A stretch of DNA of 64,000 nucleotides from positions 310,001 to 374,000 of the forward strand of contig CAWICW010000009.1 in the NCBI GenBank assembly GCA_963834685.1, in the 5' to 3' direction. Position numbers and translations under genes: made by a program. This DNA comes from Palsa-504 sp963834685 (lineage in GTDB: Bacteria; Actinomycetota; Actinomycetes; Streptosporangiales; Streptosporangiaceae). The notes under the pieces were generated by a model. The model did not search any database. It worked only from the letters and a program-made list of their open reading frames with translations, and was not told the origin of the DNA. This document shows, piece after piece, positions 43,401 through 51,256 of the stretch (its first letter is position 1; the number at the start of each line of letters is the position of its first letter).

Positions 43401-43852
43401 AGACGAGCCACGGGGGGAATCCGATGGAACCTGATGTCGGGGCGCCGACCCGCGTGGGCCAGCTTGACTGGCTGCTTGATGACCTCGTGCGCCGGGTCGC
43501 GCCCATCACCAAGGCGGTCATCTTGTCGCAGGACGGGATGACGCTCGGCGCGTCAGACACGCTCGAACGCGACGACGCCGAGCACCTGGCCGCGCTGGCG
43601 GCCGGGTTCCAGTCACTGGCCCGCGGCGCCGGACAGCATTTCGGCGGCGGCGCGGCCCGGCAGACCATCATCGAGATGGAATCGGGCTTCCTGCTGGTGA
43701 CGGCGGCCGGGAGCGGGACGTGCCTGGCGGTGGTCACCGGGCCGGGCGCCGATCTGGGCCTGGTCGCCTACGAGATGGCCATCCTGGTCAAGCGGTCCGG
43801 TGAGCATATCCGCGTCAACACCCGTGATACCGCGCTGCGCGGCTGGGACTAA
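40469..43852 (+). CDS. Conservon sensor kinase fused to roadblock/LC7 subunit (CvnA-CvnB fusion)
   Basis: ATG 40469 (GGGAG upstream) gives 1127 residues. Segments: membrane helix about 12-32 (LRIYFLVAIPLIAMIGLLAY), extracytoplasmic nitrate/nitrite-sensing-like domain, second helix about 311-333, HAMP-like linker, and an ATPase domain about 510-645 (LAELVENATTLSPPYTSVRV, GLGMSPQRLAELNDRLASPP). A Pro/Ala/Gly-rich linker of some 340 residues leads, without a stop, to a roadblock/LC7 domain from 986 (GQLDWLLDDLVRRVAPITKA). In Streptomyces conservons CvnA and CvnB are separate genes. An internal ATG at 43424 has GGGGGG 6 bp upstream and could give free CvnB as well. CvnC and CvnD follow directly. 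They act at the membrane in GTPase-linked signalling. Confidence 0.88.
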   Translation: MGSRGRSIRLRIYFLVAIPLIAMIGLLAYVAGTSVNNAINLDRAPDLINATSLPTANFIRFVQDERAAAVIYLFRPTTANLAAYDAAVKATDADEPSFLAAMNSPGTKGSETPAEAQGISAVIAGLAPMKDLRAGVENRALSPLQALQDYSAGILNEPRLFLNEADSLTNASAAGQALGLIATVSAREALSQEYALLSGMLAGRRESQADRAALAAMAATRQADVVDANYVLDPANLAIFTKQVNSSFQNDITDVEEAVSAGIPVTKLPITLTQWQALAGQVLGEYYTGGVNVANAQLADDRQISRAAWTRVAVTAAIGLLGLLVTITVTILVGRSIIRRLGGLERNALQLAEVQLPDVVGRLRRGEAVDVAAEAPPMSTGGDEIGRVGQAFELVRQTAIRAAVEEAKLRQGLNDVFRSLARRSQSLLHRQLTLLDQMERRATDPEALDDLFRLDHLTTRMRRHAEGLVILAGAPPGRSWSSPVRMVDVMRGAIAEVEDYARVSVATRSQAALAGSAVADVIHLLAELVENATTLSPPYTSVRVSGDTVANGFAIEVEDRGLGMSPQRLAELNDRLASPPEFNPSDSEQLGLFVVSQLAKRHGIRVTLKASPYGGTAAIVLIPRHLVVTEEAFRAGLPGEPAAIGMAAQAPNGNHVPAEMAGPELGGGGPELGGGGQGLPEVPAARISGPLRRSPGRLPEGDRRGAHHAAPRGTAGPGPEPAAGPGRDETAAAETANGAGEHPDFGVFTPRRRDPGTGDAVIPAEAGSAGAPQAEAAAYVSSPPYPVSAAPYPGAGTAPYADQPAPFPGWTGRSVTGGSVTPSVPAAAGPGVVAGPGAAAGPVTPMTPVASPRPARSSGPPWELSRQTGPLPAIPAEDEPGAQPGGDGDVKGLPRRVRQASIAPQLRDNPPRRRTSAVPSPAPASGPTPAEIRQTMSALQRGWQEGRSQRMTASAPDDSPLEPPGPGPSPEGDRGRPQTSHGGNPMEPDVGAPTRVGQLDWLLDDLVRRVAPITKAVILSQDGMTLGASDTLERDDAEHLAALAAGFQSLARGAGQHFGGGAARQTIIEMESGFLLVTAAGSGTCLAVVTGPGADLGLVAYEMAILVKRSGEHIRVNTRDTALRGWD

Positions 43853-43860
43853 GAGGCGTC

Positions 43861-44232
43861 ATGCCGTCCAACGAGGAGCGGTGGCTGGACGCCGAGGCCG
43901 GGCCGGTGGTCCGGCCGTATGCCCTGACCCAGGGCCGGACGAGGCACACCGGTGAGTCGTTCGACCTGGTCGCGAGCGTGATGGCCACCCGCACTTTCGC
44001 CGACCCCGGCTCGCTGGCGCCGGAGCATATCAGCGTGCTCCGGCTCGCCCGGGTGCCGACGACGGTCGCGGATATCGCCTCTGACGTCGACCTTCCGCTG
44101 GGGGTAGTCCGGATCATCCTGGCCGACCTGCGGGAACTCGGCCTGGTCGTGATCAGCACCCCGGTCGTGATGGCGGAACGGGTCGACAAGCACACTCTCA
44201 GGGAGGTCCTCAATGGACTACGGGGTCTCTGA
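43861..44232 (+). CDS. DUF742 conservon protein (CvnC)
   Basis: A 123-residue DUF742 protein, as in the third position of every conservon. VRPYALTQGRTRH at 17-29 and a winged-helix-like region (PTTVADIASDVDLPLGVVRI, ILADLRELGLVVI) are typical. It follows the sensor-roadblock fusion by 8 bp and overlaps the GTPase gene by 20 bp, so the operon is tightly coupled. In S. coelicolor CvnC takes part in a complex with CvnA, CvnB and CvnD; its exact role is unclear. Confidence 0.9.
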   Translation: MPSNEERWLDAEAGPVVRPYALTQGRTRHTGESFDLVASVMATRTFADPGSLAPEHISVLRLARVPTTVADIASDVDLPLGVVRIILADLRELGLVVISTPVVMAERVDKHTLREVLNGLRGL

Positions 44233-44830
44233 TCCCGCCGGCGGGCACCCGAAAAGCTCGGACCAGTACCGCGCCATCAAGATCCTGCTGGCCGGCGGGT
44301 TCGGAGTGGGCAAGACCACGCTGGTCGGCGCCGTGAGCGAGATCAGGCCGCTGCGCACCGAAGAGCCACTGACCGAGGGCAGCCTGCGCACGGACAGCAC
44401 GGCCGGGGTGGAGGGTAAGACCACCACCACGGTCGCAATGGACTTCGGCCGGATCAGCCTGCGCAGCGATCTGGTCCTCTACCTGTTCGGCACGCCGGGC
44501 CAGCAGCGGTTCTGGTTCATGTGGGACGAACTCGCCATCGGCGCGCTGGGGGCGGTGGTGCTGGCCGACACCCGGCGGCTGGCGGACAGCTTCCCCGCCA
44601 TCGACTACTTCGAGCGCCGGCAGATACCGTTCATCATCGCCCTGAACTGCTTCGAAGGCGCCCGCCGGTACGACCCGGAGGACGTCAGGCTGGCTCTGGA
44701 CCTGGAACCCGATATGCCCATCGTCATGTGCGACGCGCGCAGCAAGGAATCGGCCAAGGAAGTGCTGATCGCCCTGGTTGAGCACGTGCTGGTGACGGCG
44801 TCGGAGGAGCCGCTGTCCGGGATCGCGTAG
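44213..44830 (+). CDS. Conservon GTPase (CvnD), MglA/Ras-like
   Basis: A 205-residue small GTPase. P-loop: LLAGGFGVGKTTLVGAVSEI; switch region with TTTTVAMDFG; G3 variant FGTPGQQRFWFMW; the G4 NKxD is replaced by LNCFEGARRYD, as in this family; G5-like CDARSKESA. GGGAGG lies upstream of the ATG inside the DUF742 gene. The roadblock domain of the preceding gene is its expected regulator. It ends the conservon operon, which converges on an anti-sigma-type ATPase. Confidence 0.92.
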   Translation: MDYGVSDPAGGHPKSSDQYRAIKILLAGGFGVGKTTLVGAVSEIRPLRTEEPLTEGSLRTDSTAGVEGKTTTTVAMDFGRISLRSDLVLYLFGTPGQQRFWFMWDELAIGALGAVVLADTRRLADSFPAIDYFERRQIPFIIALNCFEGARRYDPEDVRLALDLEPDMPIVMCDARSKESAKEVLIALVEHVLVTASEEPLSGIA

Positions 44831-44905
44831 CGCGGCCCGAGCTGGCCCGGGCGGTCCTGGATGGCCTGGCGCCCTGGGGGCCGCGCTCTGGGTCAGGCGG
44901 CGCGG

Positions 44906-45460
44906 TCAGGGGTCACGCAGGACGGCCCACACCGCCTTGCCGTGGCCGGCGATGGGGCTCCAGCCCCACACGTGACTGAGCGCGCCGACGATCTGCAGGC
45001 CGCGTCCGCTCTCCCCGCCCCAGTCGGGCTGCCGGGGCATCGGCGTCTCGTTCCCGGGATCGACGACGGCCAGCATGACCTCGCCCGCGCGCCGGAGCAG
45101 GCACAGCCGCAGCACCGTCATCGAGGCGCCCGGGTTCGTGTGCGTCAGGCCGGCCCGGGTGCCGTGCAGGACGGCGTTGACCACGAGCTCATCGACAATC
45201 ATCTCCGCGTCGTCCGCCAGCGCCTCCAGGCCCCAGCAGGTCAGCAGCTCGCGGACGAACCGCCGGGCGGTCCTGGCCTCTTCCGGCCGGGCGCTCAGGG
45301 CACGGGTAGTAACCGCGGGGGTCTCCCACCACGCAGACGGCACCGGCAACAGCCGGGGCAGTCCGTCTGACACCGGTGGCCACGGGACGCCTACTTCTTC
45401 GTCGTCATCCCCGCTACCGGTCGCGACACTGAGATGCGCCAACGCAACAGCTTCCTGCAT
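44906..45460 (-). CDS. RsbW-like ATP-binding regulatory protein (HATPase_c_2)
   Basis: A 184-residue single-domain GHKL ATPase. Core: RRFVRELLTCWGLEALADDA, EMIVDELVVNAVLHGTRAGL (N box), VVDPGNETP (G1-like) and GGESGRGLQIVGALSHVWG (G2). Such proteins are anti-sigma-type kinases or stand-alone regulators in Streptomyces. It is divergent from a DUF397 gene and close to an XRE-DUF5753 gene, the three-gene set seen in WhiJ- and AbaA-type developmental loci. The N-terminal 50 residues are variable. The target is unknown. Confidence 0.88.
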   Translation of the reverse strand: MQEAVALAHLSVATGSGDDDEEVGVPWPPVSDGLPRLLPVPSAWWETPAVTTRALSARPEEARTARRFVRELLTCWGLEALADDAEMIVDELVVNAVLHGTRAGLTHTNPGASMTVLRLCLLRRAGEVMLAVVDPGNETPMPRQPDWGGESGRGLQIVGALSHVWGWSPIAGHGKAVWAVLRDP

Positions 45461-45712
45461 GTCATGGGGCAGAACGCTTGCCCATCACGGTGTTAACTGC
45501 ATGCTGAGAGACATGCTGCCTGATAATATGTGCAAATGCAAGACCAGATGCACGTTCATTCGCTCTGTGCACAGGTCTCCGTATAGACGCACGGGGAGCC
45601 AGCAGACAGTTGAAGCGCATTCAGACACTTGCTCACCAGTTGCTAACCCTAGGTTACAGCGAGTGAATTCCCGCGGGTCGGAAGGCGTTGAGCCTGTCGG
45701 AAGGGGATAGGG

Positions 45713-45973
45713 ATGGTCATGACGTACAACGGCATGCCTGCAGGCGAACTCGGCGAGGTTCGCTGGCAGAAGAGCCAGCACAGTAATCCGAACGGGGCAT
45801 GCGTGGAACTGGCCGCGCTGGCGAGCGGCGAGATCGCCATGCGGAACTCGCGTTTCCCGGTTGGCCCAGTCCTGCTCTACACTCAGGCAGAGATCACCGC
45901 ATTCCTGGCAGGTGCCAAGGATGGCGAATTTGACCACATACTGCATGAAGCGCAGCGGCTTACTCGCCAGTAG
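45713..45973 (+). CDS. DUF397 small protein
   Basis: An 86-residue DUF397 protein with the family core VRWQKSQHSNPNGACVELAA and VAR-like MRNSRFPVGP. GGAAGGGGATAGGG precedes ATG 45713; an ATG two codons later is possible. Members pair with XRE-DUF5753 regulators, here 193 bp downstream, and are thought to act as their partners or antagonists in development. The 252-bp region upstream (45461-45712) is relatively AT-rich, holds the divergent promoters and shows no other gene. Confidence 0.9.
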   Translation: MVMTYNGMPAGELGEVRWQKSQHSNPNGACVELAALASGEIAMRNSRFPVGPVLLYTQAEITAFLAGAKDGEFDHILHEAQRLTRQ

Positions 45974-46166
45974 CATTGCTACCGGCCGGAATGCGGCGAC
46001 ACGTCAATAACATACTGGCAAACGTGACCCTCAGGACCTGCGGGAACACGGAGAGATCAGGACTTCTGTTGAATTGTCACAGAAGCCCCTTCCGCAGGCA
46101 TGAGCTCACATGGGAGACTGGTCCACACCCCGCCAGGCTCAAAGCGTAACGATGCGAGGAGCGCCG

Positions 46167-47072
46167 ATGGTCTCGTCCGAAGACTCGGCCTGGGACGTCC
46201 CGCCCAGCATCTTCGGCACGCGCGCAGGCGGCCCGACCGTCCAGCGCCTGGTGCTCGGCGGTCAGCTGCACCGGCTGCGCGAGTCACGCGGAATCAGCGC
46301 GGAACAGGCGGCCGAGGCGATCCGGGGCTCCCACTCCAAGATCAGCCGGATGGAACACGGTCGGGTCGGCTTCAAGGAGCGCGACGTGAGCGACCTGCTG
46401 ACCCTCTACGGGGTGACCGACAGCGAAGAGCGCGCCGCCCTGCTGAACCTGGCCCGGGAGGCTAACACGCCCGGCTGGTGGCACGCCTACTCGGACGTCC
46501 TGCCGACCTGGCTGGAGCCGTACGTGGGCCTGGAGGCCGCGGCCTCCGTGCTCCGGACTTACGAGGTCCAGTTCGTCCCGGGCCTGCTGCAGACCGAGGA
46601 ATACGCGCGGGCGCTGATCCGCCTCGGCTCCGCGGTCAGCGAGGACGAGATCGACCGCCGGGCCGAGCTGCGGGTCAGCCGCCAGGAGGTCCTGGGCGGC
46701 CCGAACCCGCCGCAGCTGTGGGCCGTGGTGGACGAAGGCGCGCTGCGCCGCCCGGTCGGCGGCCGCGAGGTCGCGCGCACGCAGCTTCAGCACCTGGTCA
46801 AGATGGCCGAGCACCCCGCGGTGACCCTGCAGATCCTGCCGTTCACGGCGGGCCCGCACTCGGCCATGGGCGGCCCGTTCACGATCCTGCGGTTCGCCGA
46901 ACCGGACCTGAACGACGTCGTGTACATCGAGCAGCTGACCAGCGCGCTGTACCTGGACAAGCCGTCCGAGGTCGACAGCTATCTCGAGGTCATGGAGCAG
47001 CTGTGCCTGCAGGCCGAGCCCGCGGGCAACACGGTCAAGATGCTCAACCAGATCCTGGCCGACATCTCCTGA
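46167..47072 (+). CDS. XRE-family regulator with DUF5753 (WhiJ-like)
   Basis: ATG 46167 is preferred because GAGGAG lies 6 bp upstream; this gives 301 residues. The N-terminal helix-turn-helix is at about 30-85 (LRESRGISAEQAAEAIRGSH, SKISRMEHGRVGFKERDV), followed by the DUF5753 domain (YEVQFVPGLLQTEEYARALI, LWAVVDEGALRRPVGG, LQILPFTAGPHSAMGGPFTI). These regulators work with DUF397 proteins in Streptomyces differentiation. Upstream in-frame ATGs exist but have weaker ribosome sites. Confidence 0.9.
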   Translation: MVSSEDSAWDVPPSIFGTRAGGPTVQRLVLGGQLHRLRESRGISAEQAAEAIRGSHSKISRMEHGRVGFKERDVSDLLTLYGVTDSEERAALLNLAREANTPGWWHAYSDVLPTWLEPYVGLEAAASVLRTYEVQFVPGLLQTEEYARALIRLGSAVSEDEIDRRAELRVSRQEVLGGPNPPQLWAVVDEGALRRPVGGREVARTQLQHLVKMAEHPAVTLQILPFTAGPHSAMGGPFTILRFAEPDLNDVVYIEQLTSALYLDKPSEVDSYLEVMEQLCLQAEPAGNTVKMLNQILADIS

Positions 47073-47102
47073 ATCCCGTTTGGTCCACGGCTTCCCGGTC
47101 GG

Positions 47103-47834
47103 CTAGCCCTGCGTGTCGAGGACCTGGAAAGACTCGGCTAGGTGGCCTGCGGGCAGACCGCCCACGGCCGCCGCACGGGTGAGCCAGCCACGGATGCGCT
47201 CCTCTAGGTCGTCCAGGTGGCCGGTCTGGCTCTCGTGCGCGCGCAGCGCGGCGATCTTCCGGGCGAACGTGGCGGTCACGTCGACGAAACTGGTGGGTGA
47301 CGGGGAACCGGCGATCCAGACCTCGCTGACCTTCCACGGCGCCAGGCCCTCTTGTTCGCGCAGTTCGGGGAAGGCGAAGGGGTTGCGGGCGTCCGGGTAC
47401 ACCGCATCCAGGGCCGCGGAGCCGACCGCCCGGTGGTCGGGATGGCTGGCTCCCATGCGGGCGTAGTTCCGCTCCGGGCTGGGGCAGACGACCCGGTCGG
47501 GGCGGACCTGCCTGATCACCCGGGCGAGATCGCGGCGCAGATCCAGCGTGACCTCGACCCGGCCATCGGGATAGCCGAGGAAGCGCACGTCGTGCACGCC
47601 CACGCACTTGGCCGCGGCGATCTGCTCGGCCCGCCGCAGGGCGGGCATCTCGGCCCGGGGGAAGTCCTCATCGAGCCCGCCCGCGTCGCCGTCGGTCACC
47701 ACGCAGTAGGTGACCTCGAACCCCTCTTCGGTCCACCGCGCGATCGTGCCCGCGGCGGCGAAGTCGACGTCATCGGGATGCGCGGTGATAGCCAGGATCC
47801 GGGCGATTTCTGCGTCGTCGGGCACGCCCGCCAT
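47103..47834 (-). CDS. PIG-L/LmbE-family deacetylase
   Basis: ATG 47834 (MAGVPDDAEIARILAITAHP) is preferred to a longer frame that runs into the permease gene; 243 residues. The zinc site is AHPDDVDFAAAGTIARW (HPDD) plus the His in SHPDHRAVGSAALDAVYPD. The family removes N-acetyl groups from glucosamine conjugates; mycothiol enzymes MshB and Mca are longer (about 290), so a general PIG-L role is safer. The catalytic Asp in HPDD is present. Confidence 0.88.
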   Translation of the reverse strand: MAGVPDDAEIARILAITAHPDDVDFAAAGTIARWTEEGFEVTYCVVTDGDAGGLDEDFPRAEMPALRRAEQIAAAKCVGVHDVRFLGYPDGRVEVTLDLRRDLARVIRQVRPDRVVCPSPERNYARMGASHPDHRAVGSAALDAVYPDARNPFAFPELREQEGLAPWKVSEVWIAGSPSPTSFVDVTATFARKIAALRAHESQTGHLDDLEERIRGWLTRAAAVGGLPAGHLAESFQVLDTQG

Positions 47835-47914
47835 CCTAGTGCCGTGACCGGCAGCGTCTGCCCGTTGGATAGTCAGCTGAGCTGGCGGAGCAGGGTGGCC
47901 AGGTCCGGGACGGG

Positions 47915-49468
47915 CTACTGCTCGGGCACGAGGGTCGGGGTGCCCCGGGTCAGGGTCTGCTTCTTGAAGAACGCGGGCGCGGTCACCCGCATGAAGATGA
48001 ATCCGAGCACGCCGACCAGCGCGGCCCCGGCGGCGATCAGGAAGATCCCGCCGACTTGCCATTGCAGGCCCGGTATGGTCCAGCTGGTGAGGCTGTTGGT
48101 CGCCACCCAGTCGCTCTGCAGGCTGTAGATGCCCGCGGCGTACATGATCAGGCCGCCGAGGAAGGGCAGGATGCCCTGCATGAACAGGTTGCGGGTGCTG
48201 CTGGTCAGCGTTTTCCGGTAGTACCAGACGCAGGAGAAGGCAGTCAGCCCGTAGTAGAAGGCGATGTAGAGCCCGATCGCGGTCACCGCGTCGCCGATCG
48301 GGTTCCCGCCGGCTATGTAGTTGAACGGGATGTAAAGGGCGATCGAGACGGCGCCCATCACGAGCGTGGAGACGGTCGGCGTCAGGTACCGGGGATGGAT
48401 CCTGGCGAAGGCCGCGGGGATGGCCTTGTAGGCGGCCATCGACAAGGTGGTACGGGCGGTCGGCAGGATCGTCGTCTGCGTCGAGGCAGAAGCCGAGGTA
48501 AGCACCATCAAGATGAGCAGCCGGGACAGGAACGTGCCGAACCCGCTGGTGCCGAAGATCGCCGAGCCCGCGACCGACAGCACGTCGAACTCGTGCGCGG
48601 AGTTGGCCAGCCCGATGCCCTTGTCGCCGATCCCGGCGAACGACTGGATGCCGAAGATGACGATCACGTAGGTGAAGAGCAGGATCACGGTGGAGATGAT
48701 CGCCGCCCGGCCCGGCGTCTTGGCCTTATCCTTCGTCTCCTCGTTGACCGAGACCGCGGTGTCCCAGCCCCAGTAGATGAACAGCATGAGGATGATCCCG
48801 GTGATGAAGGCGGACAAGCTCAGATGGGTCGGCAGCAGCCAGCTGAAGCTCGGGTTGATCGACCCGGCCGGATGGTCGACCTCGGTCTTGACCAGCGCGG
48901 TCACGGCCAGCACGAGGAGCATGATGATCTCGATGGTCAGCAGGATGCGCTGGAACCACGCGGAGACCTCAATACCCCGGTAGCAGATATAGGTCATCGC
49001 GACAATCCAGCCGATGCCGACCAGCAGCACCTGCCACGCGGTCGAGTTCCCGCCGATGGAGGTGTTTCCGAACAGCAGGAACATGTACTCCCCGGCGATC
49101 TGGGCCAGGCTGGCCATGACCAGGATGTCGGCCGCCACGATCGCCCAGCCGCCGGCCCAGCCGGTTTTAGGGCCGAACGCCCGGGTGGCCCAGGTGAACG
49201 TGGTCCCGCAGTCCGGGTCGGCCTTGTTCATCTCGCTGTAGCCGATCGAGCAGAGCAGCATCGGGATGAAGGCCAGCAAGGCGACCGCGGGCGACTTGAG
49301 GCCCACCGCGGCCACCACGAAGAACAGGGTCGCCGCCAGGCTGTAGGCAGGAGCCGTCGAGGCGACGCCCATCACGATGCTCGAGACCAGGCCGAGGGCG
49401 CCGCCCTTCAGGCCCTTGTCTTTGTATTCTTCGACTGGCTGCAGCTCTGACGCGGTGGTGCTGGCCAT
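47915..49468 (-). CDS. APC-family amino acid/polyamine permease
   Basis: A 517-residue permease with about 12 hydrophobic segments, beginning LGLVSSIVMGVASTAPAYSL (helix 1 with the unwound GVASTAP) and VALLAFIPMLLCSIGYSEMN. FITGIILMLFIYWGWDTAVS and TSASASTQTTILPTARTTLS are conserved APC features. It imports amino acids or amines, substrate unknown. It is divergent from a saccharopine-dehydrogenase-fold enzyme with a 218-bp shared promoter region, so both may serve one amine or lysine-derived compound. Confidence 0.9.
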   Translation of the reverse strand: MASTTASELQPVEEYKDKGLKGGALGLVSSIVMGVASTAPAYSLAATLFFVVAAVGLKSPAVALLAFIPMLLCSIGYSEMNKADPDCGTTFTWATRAFGPKTGWAGGWAIVAADILVMASLAQIAGEYMFLLFGNTSIGGNSTAWQVLLVGIGWIVAMTYICYRGIEVSAWFQRILLTIEIIMLLVLAVTALVKTEVDHPAGSINPSFSWLLPTHLSLSAFITGIILMLFIYWGWDTAVSVNEETKDKAKTPGRAAIISTVILLFTYVIVIFGIQSFAGIGDKGIGLANSAHEFDVLSVAGSAIFGTSGFGTFLSRLLILMVLTSASASTQTTILPTARTTLSMAAYKAIPAAFARIHPRYLTPTVSTLVMGAVSIALYIPFNYIAGGNPIGDAVTAIGLYIAFYYGLTAFSCVWYYRKTLTSSTRNLFMQGILPFLGGLIMYAAGIYSLQSDWVATNSLTSWTIPGLQWQVGGIFLIAAGAALVGVLGFIFMRVTAPAFFKKQTLTRGTPTLVPEQ

Positions 49469-49686
49469 GAGTTGCCCTCCCGGAGATCACCCGATCACTG
49501 TGGGTACCCGATCGCCCGGCCGATACCGCCCAGCTGGCACTGAACGGGTTAACGCCAGCGCGACAGTTCGCGCACCATGCAACGGTTCTAGCATAAATCA
49601 TTGGTTTGATCAACGATTTCAGTTCTGAAAGGTACGTATTACGACTGGTCTCGTTGTCGCCGTCGGGTCTGGTTAGGATTTCCGCT

Positions 49687-50898
49687 ATGCGCATACTCCT
49701 TGTCGGGGCCGGCGGCGTCGGTACCGCCCTGGCCCGGATCGCCGCCCGCCGCCCCTTCGCTGAGCTGGTCATCGCCGACTACGACCTGAGCCGGGCGCAG
49801 CGCGCCGCGGCGGCCCGCGACGGGTACGAGGCCGTCCAGCTGGACGCGCGCGACGTGCCGGCCACCGCCGGCCTGCTCAGGCAGCACCGTTGCGATGCGC
49901 TCATGAACGCCACCGATCCTCGCTTCGTGATGCCGCTATTCCGCGCCGCGCTCCGGGCAGGCACCCACTACCTGGACATGGCGATGTCGCTGTCGTACCG
50001 CCATCCGGATGAGCCGTACCGCCAGACCGGCGTCAAGCTCGGCGACGAGCAGTTCGCGATGGCGCCGGAATGGGAGCGGTCAGGAAAGCTTGCGCTGGTC
50101 GGGATCGGGGTGGAGCCCGGGCTGTCCGACGTGTTCGCCCGGCATGCCGCCGACGAGCTGTTCGGCGAGATCAGCGAACTCGGCGTCCGGGACGGCGCGA
50201 ACCTCACGGTAGCCGGGTACGATTTCGCCCCCACCTTCTCCATCTGGACCACGATCGAGGAGTGCCTGAACCCGCCGGTCATCTGGGAACGGGGCCGGGG
50301 CTGGTTCACCACCGAGCCGTTCAGCGAGCCCGAGGTCTTCACCTTCCCGGCCGGGATCGGCCCGGTCGAGTGCGTGAACGTGGAGCACGAAGAGGTGCTG
50401 CTGATGCCGCGGTGGATCCAGGCGCAGCGGGTCACCTTCAAGTACGGCCTCGGCGCGGAGTTCATCGGCGTGCTGCGGACCCTGCACAAGCTCGGCCTGG
50501 ACAAGACCGACGCGGTGCAGGTCGGCGCGGCGAGCGTGTCACCGCGTGACGTGGTAGCGGCATGCTTGCCGGACCCGGCCGCCCTGGGAGACAAGATGAG
50601 CGGCCTGACCTGCGCGGGCACCTGGGTAACCGGGACGGGCCGGGACGGCGCGCCGCGCGAGGTGTACCTGTACCACGTGGTCGACAACGCCTGGTCGATG
50701 GCCGAGTACGGCTCCCAGGCGGTGGTCTGGCAGACCGCGGTGAACCCGGTGGTCGCGCTGGAGCTGATCGACGAAGGCGCCTGGTCCGGCTCCGGCGTCC
50801 TGGGGCCCGAGGCGCTGCCGCCACGGCCGTTCCTCGACCTGCTCACCGAGTACGGCTCGCCGTGGGCGTGCGAGGAGCGCAGCCCGGCGCGGGCCTAG
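49687..50898 (+). CDS. Saccharopine dehydrogenase-fold NAD(P)-dependent oxidoreductase
   Basis: ATG 49687 (MRILLVGAGGVGTALARIA) is chosen because the Rossmann motif GAGGVG begins there; 403 residues. DRYP-type fold features include DALMNATDPRFVMPLFRAAL, HYLDMAMSLSYRH, LALVGIGVEPGLSDVFARHA and FKYGLGAEFIGVL. The family includes saccharopine dehydrogenase and carboxynorspermidine synthase, which join or cleave amino acids and carbonyl compounds. The divergent APC permease supports an amine or amino acid substrate. Confidence 0.85.
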   Translation: MRILLVGAGGVGTALARIAARRPFAELVIADYDLSRAQRAAAARDGYEAVQLDARDVPATAGLLRQHRCDALMNATDPRFVMPLFRAALRAGTHYLDMAMSLSYRHPDEPYRQTGVKLGDEQFAMAPEWERSGKLALVGIGVEPGLSDVFARHAADELFGEISELGVRDGANLTVAGYDFAPTFSIWTTIEECLNPPVIWERGRGWFTTEPFSEPEVFTFPAGIGPVECVNVEHEEVLLMPRWIQAQRVTFKYGLGAEFIGVLRTLHKLGLDKTDAVQVGAASVSPRDVVAACLPDPAALGDKMSGLTCAGTWVTGTGRDGAPREVYLYHVVDNAWSMAEYGSQAVVWQTAVNPVVALELIDEGAWSGSGVLGPEALPPRPFLDLLTEYGSPWACEERSPARA

Positions 50899-50970
50899 CT
50901 GGTCCGGCCCGGGCCGCGCCTGGCTGATCCGGCCCGGGCCGCGCGCCTGGCCGGTCCGGCCCGGGCCGCG
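50899..50970. repeat. Three near-identical 20-bp GC repeats after the saccharopine-type gene
   Basis: CTGGTCCGGCCCGGGCCGCG (50899-50918), CTGATCCGGCCCGGGCCGCG (50924-50943) and CCGGTCCGGCCCGGGCCGCG (50951-50970) lie in direct order with 5- and 7-bp spacers. Each contains the self-complementary core GGCCCGGGCC. They follow the stop codon directly. Confidence 0.85.
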
Positions 50971-51007
50971 GACGTACCGGGTCCGGGTCGCGGGCCTCAA
51001 TTTTTTT
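50958..51007 (+). terminator. Probable Rho-independent terminator with T7 run
   Basis: A GC-rich region with pairing options (GGGCCGCG near 50963 with CGCGGGCC near 50990) is followed by TTTTTTT at 51001-51007, a rare T-run in this GC-rich window. It would end transcription of the saccharopine-type gene and isolate the molybdenum hydroxylase operon. Confidence 0.5.
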
Positions 51008-51256
51008 GAGATTTCTCGCGCGGGACATCTGGGCGTGACCGGTCTCGGTCACTCTAGTCACATTGTTCCAACGCTGATGGCGCGTGGTGCGGTGGCACCA
51101 GCGTGCGTTCGGATCGTGACGCGCACCAGGAATGGGCCGCAACGCGCGGGGCAGCCGGGGCTGGTGCTGGCTCCGGCGGCGTCCTAGGTTTGGCTCGTAG
51201 GGCGGGCCTGGGGGAACAACAGAGCATCTGCCCAGGTAGGTCGGCGAGGAGGCCGG
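51008..51256. other. Noncoding region upstream of the molybdenum hydroxylase operon
   Basis: This 249-bp stretch shows no supportable gene. It has two inverted repeats: GTGACCG (51035-51041) / CGGTCAC (51046-51052) with a 4-bp loop, and TGGTGC (51085-51090) / GCACCA (51095-51100). GAGGAGG at 51247-51253 is the ribosome site of the small subunit gene. The promoter must lie here. Confidence 0.5.
51035..51052. promoter_or_regulatory. Operator-like inverted repeat upstream of the cox-like operon
   Basis: GTGACCG and CGGTCAC arms are perfect around GTCT. It lies about 205 bp upstream of the 2Fe-2S subunit gene. GTGAC/GTCAC dyads are used by several helix-turn-helix repressors; which one acts here is unknown. 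Confidence 0.35.

Noticed and set aside
45461..45712. Small RNA or tRNA in the AT-richer region before the DUF397 gene
   Set aside because: No cloverleaf-like pairing or terminator could be made out; the base composition fits promoters.
47835..48062. Long N-terminal extension of the PIG-L deacetylase
   Set aside because: The extra residues are Arg/Ala/Pro-rich, opposite to coding sequence of the permease, and unlike the family.
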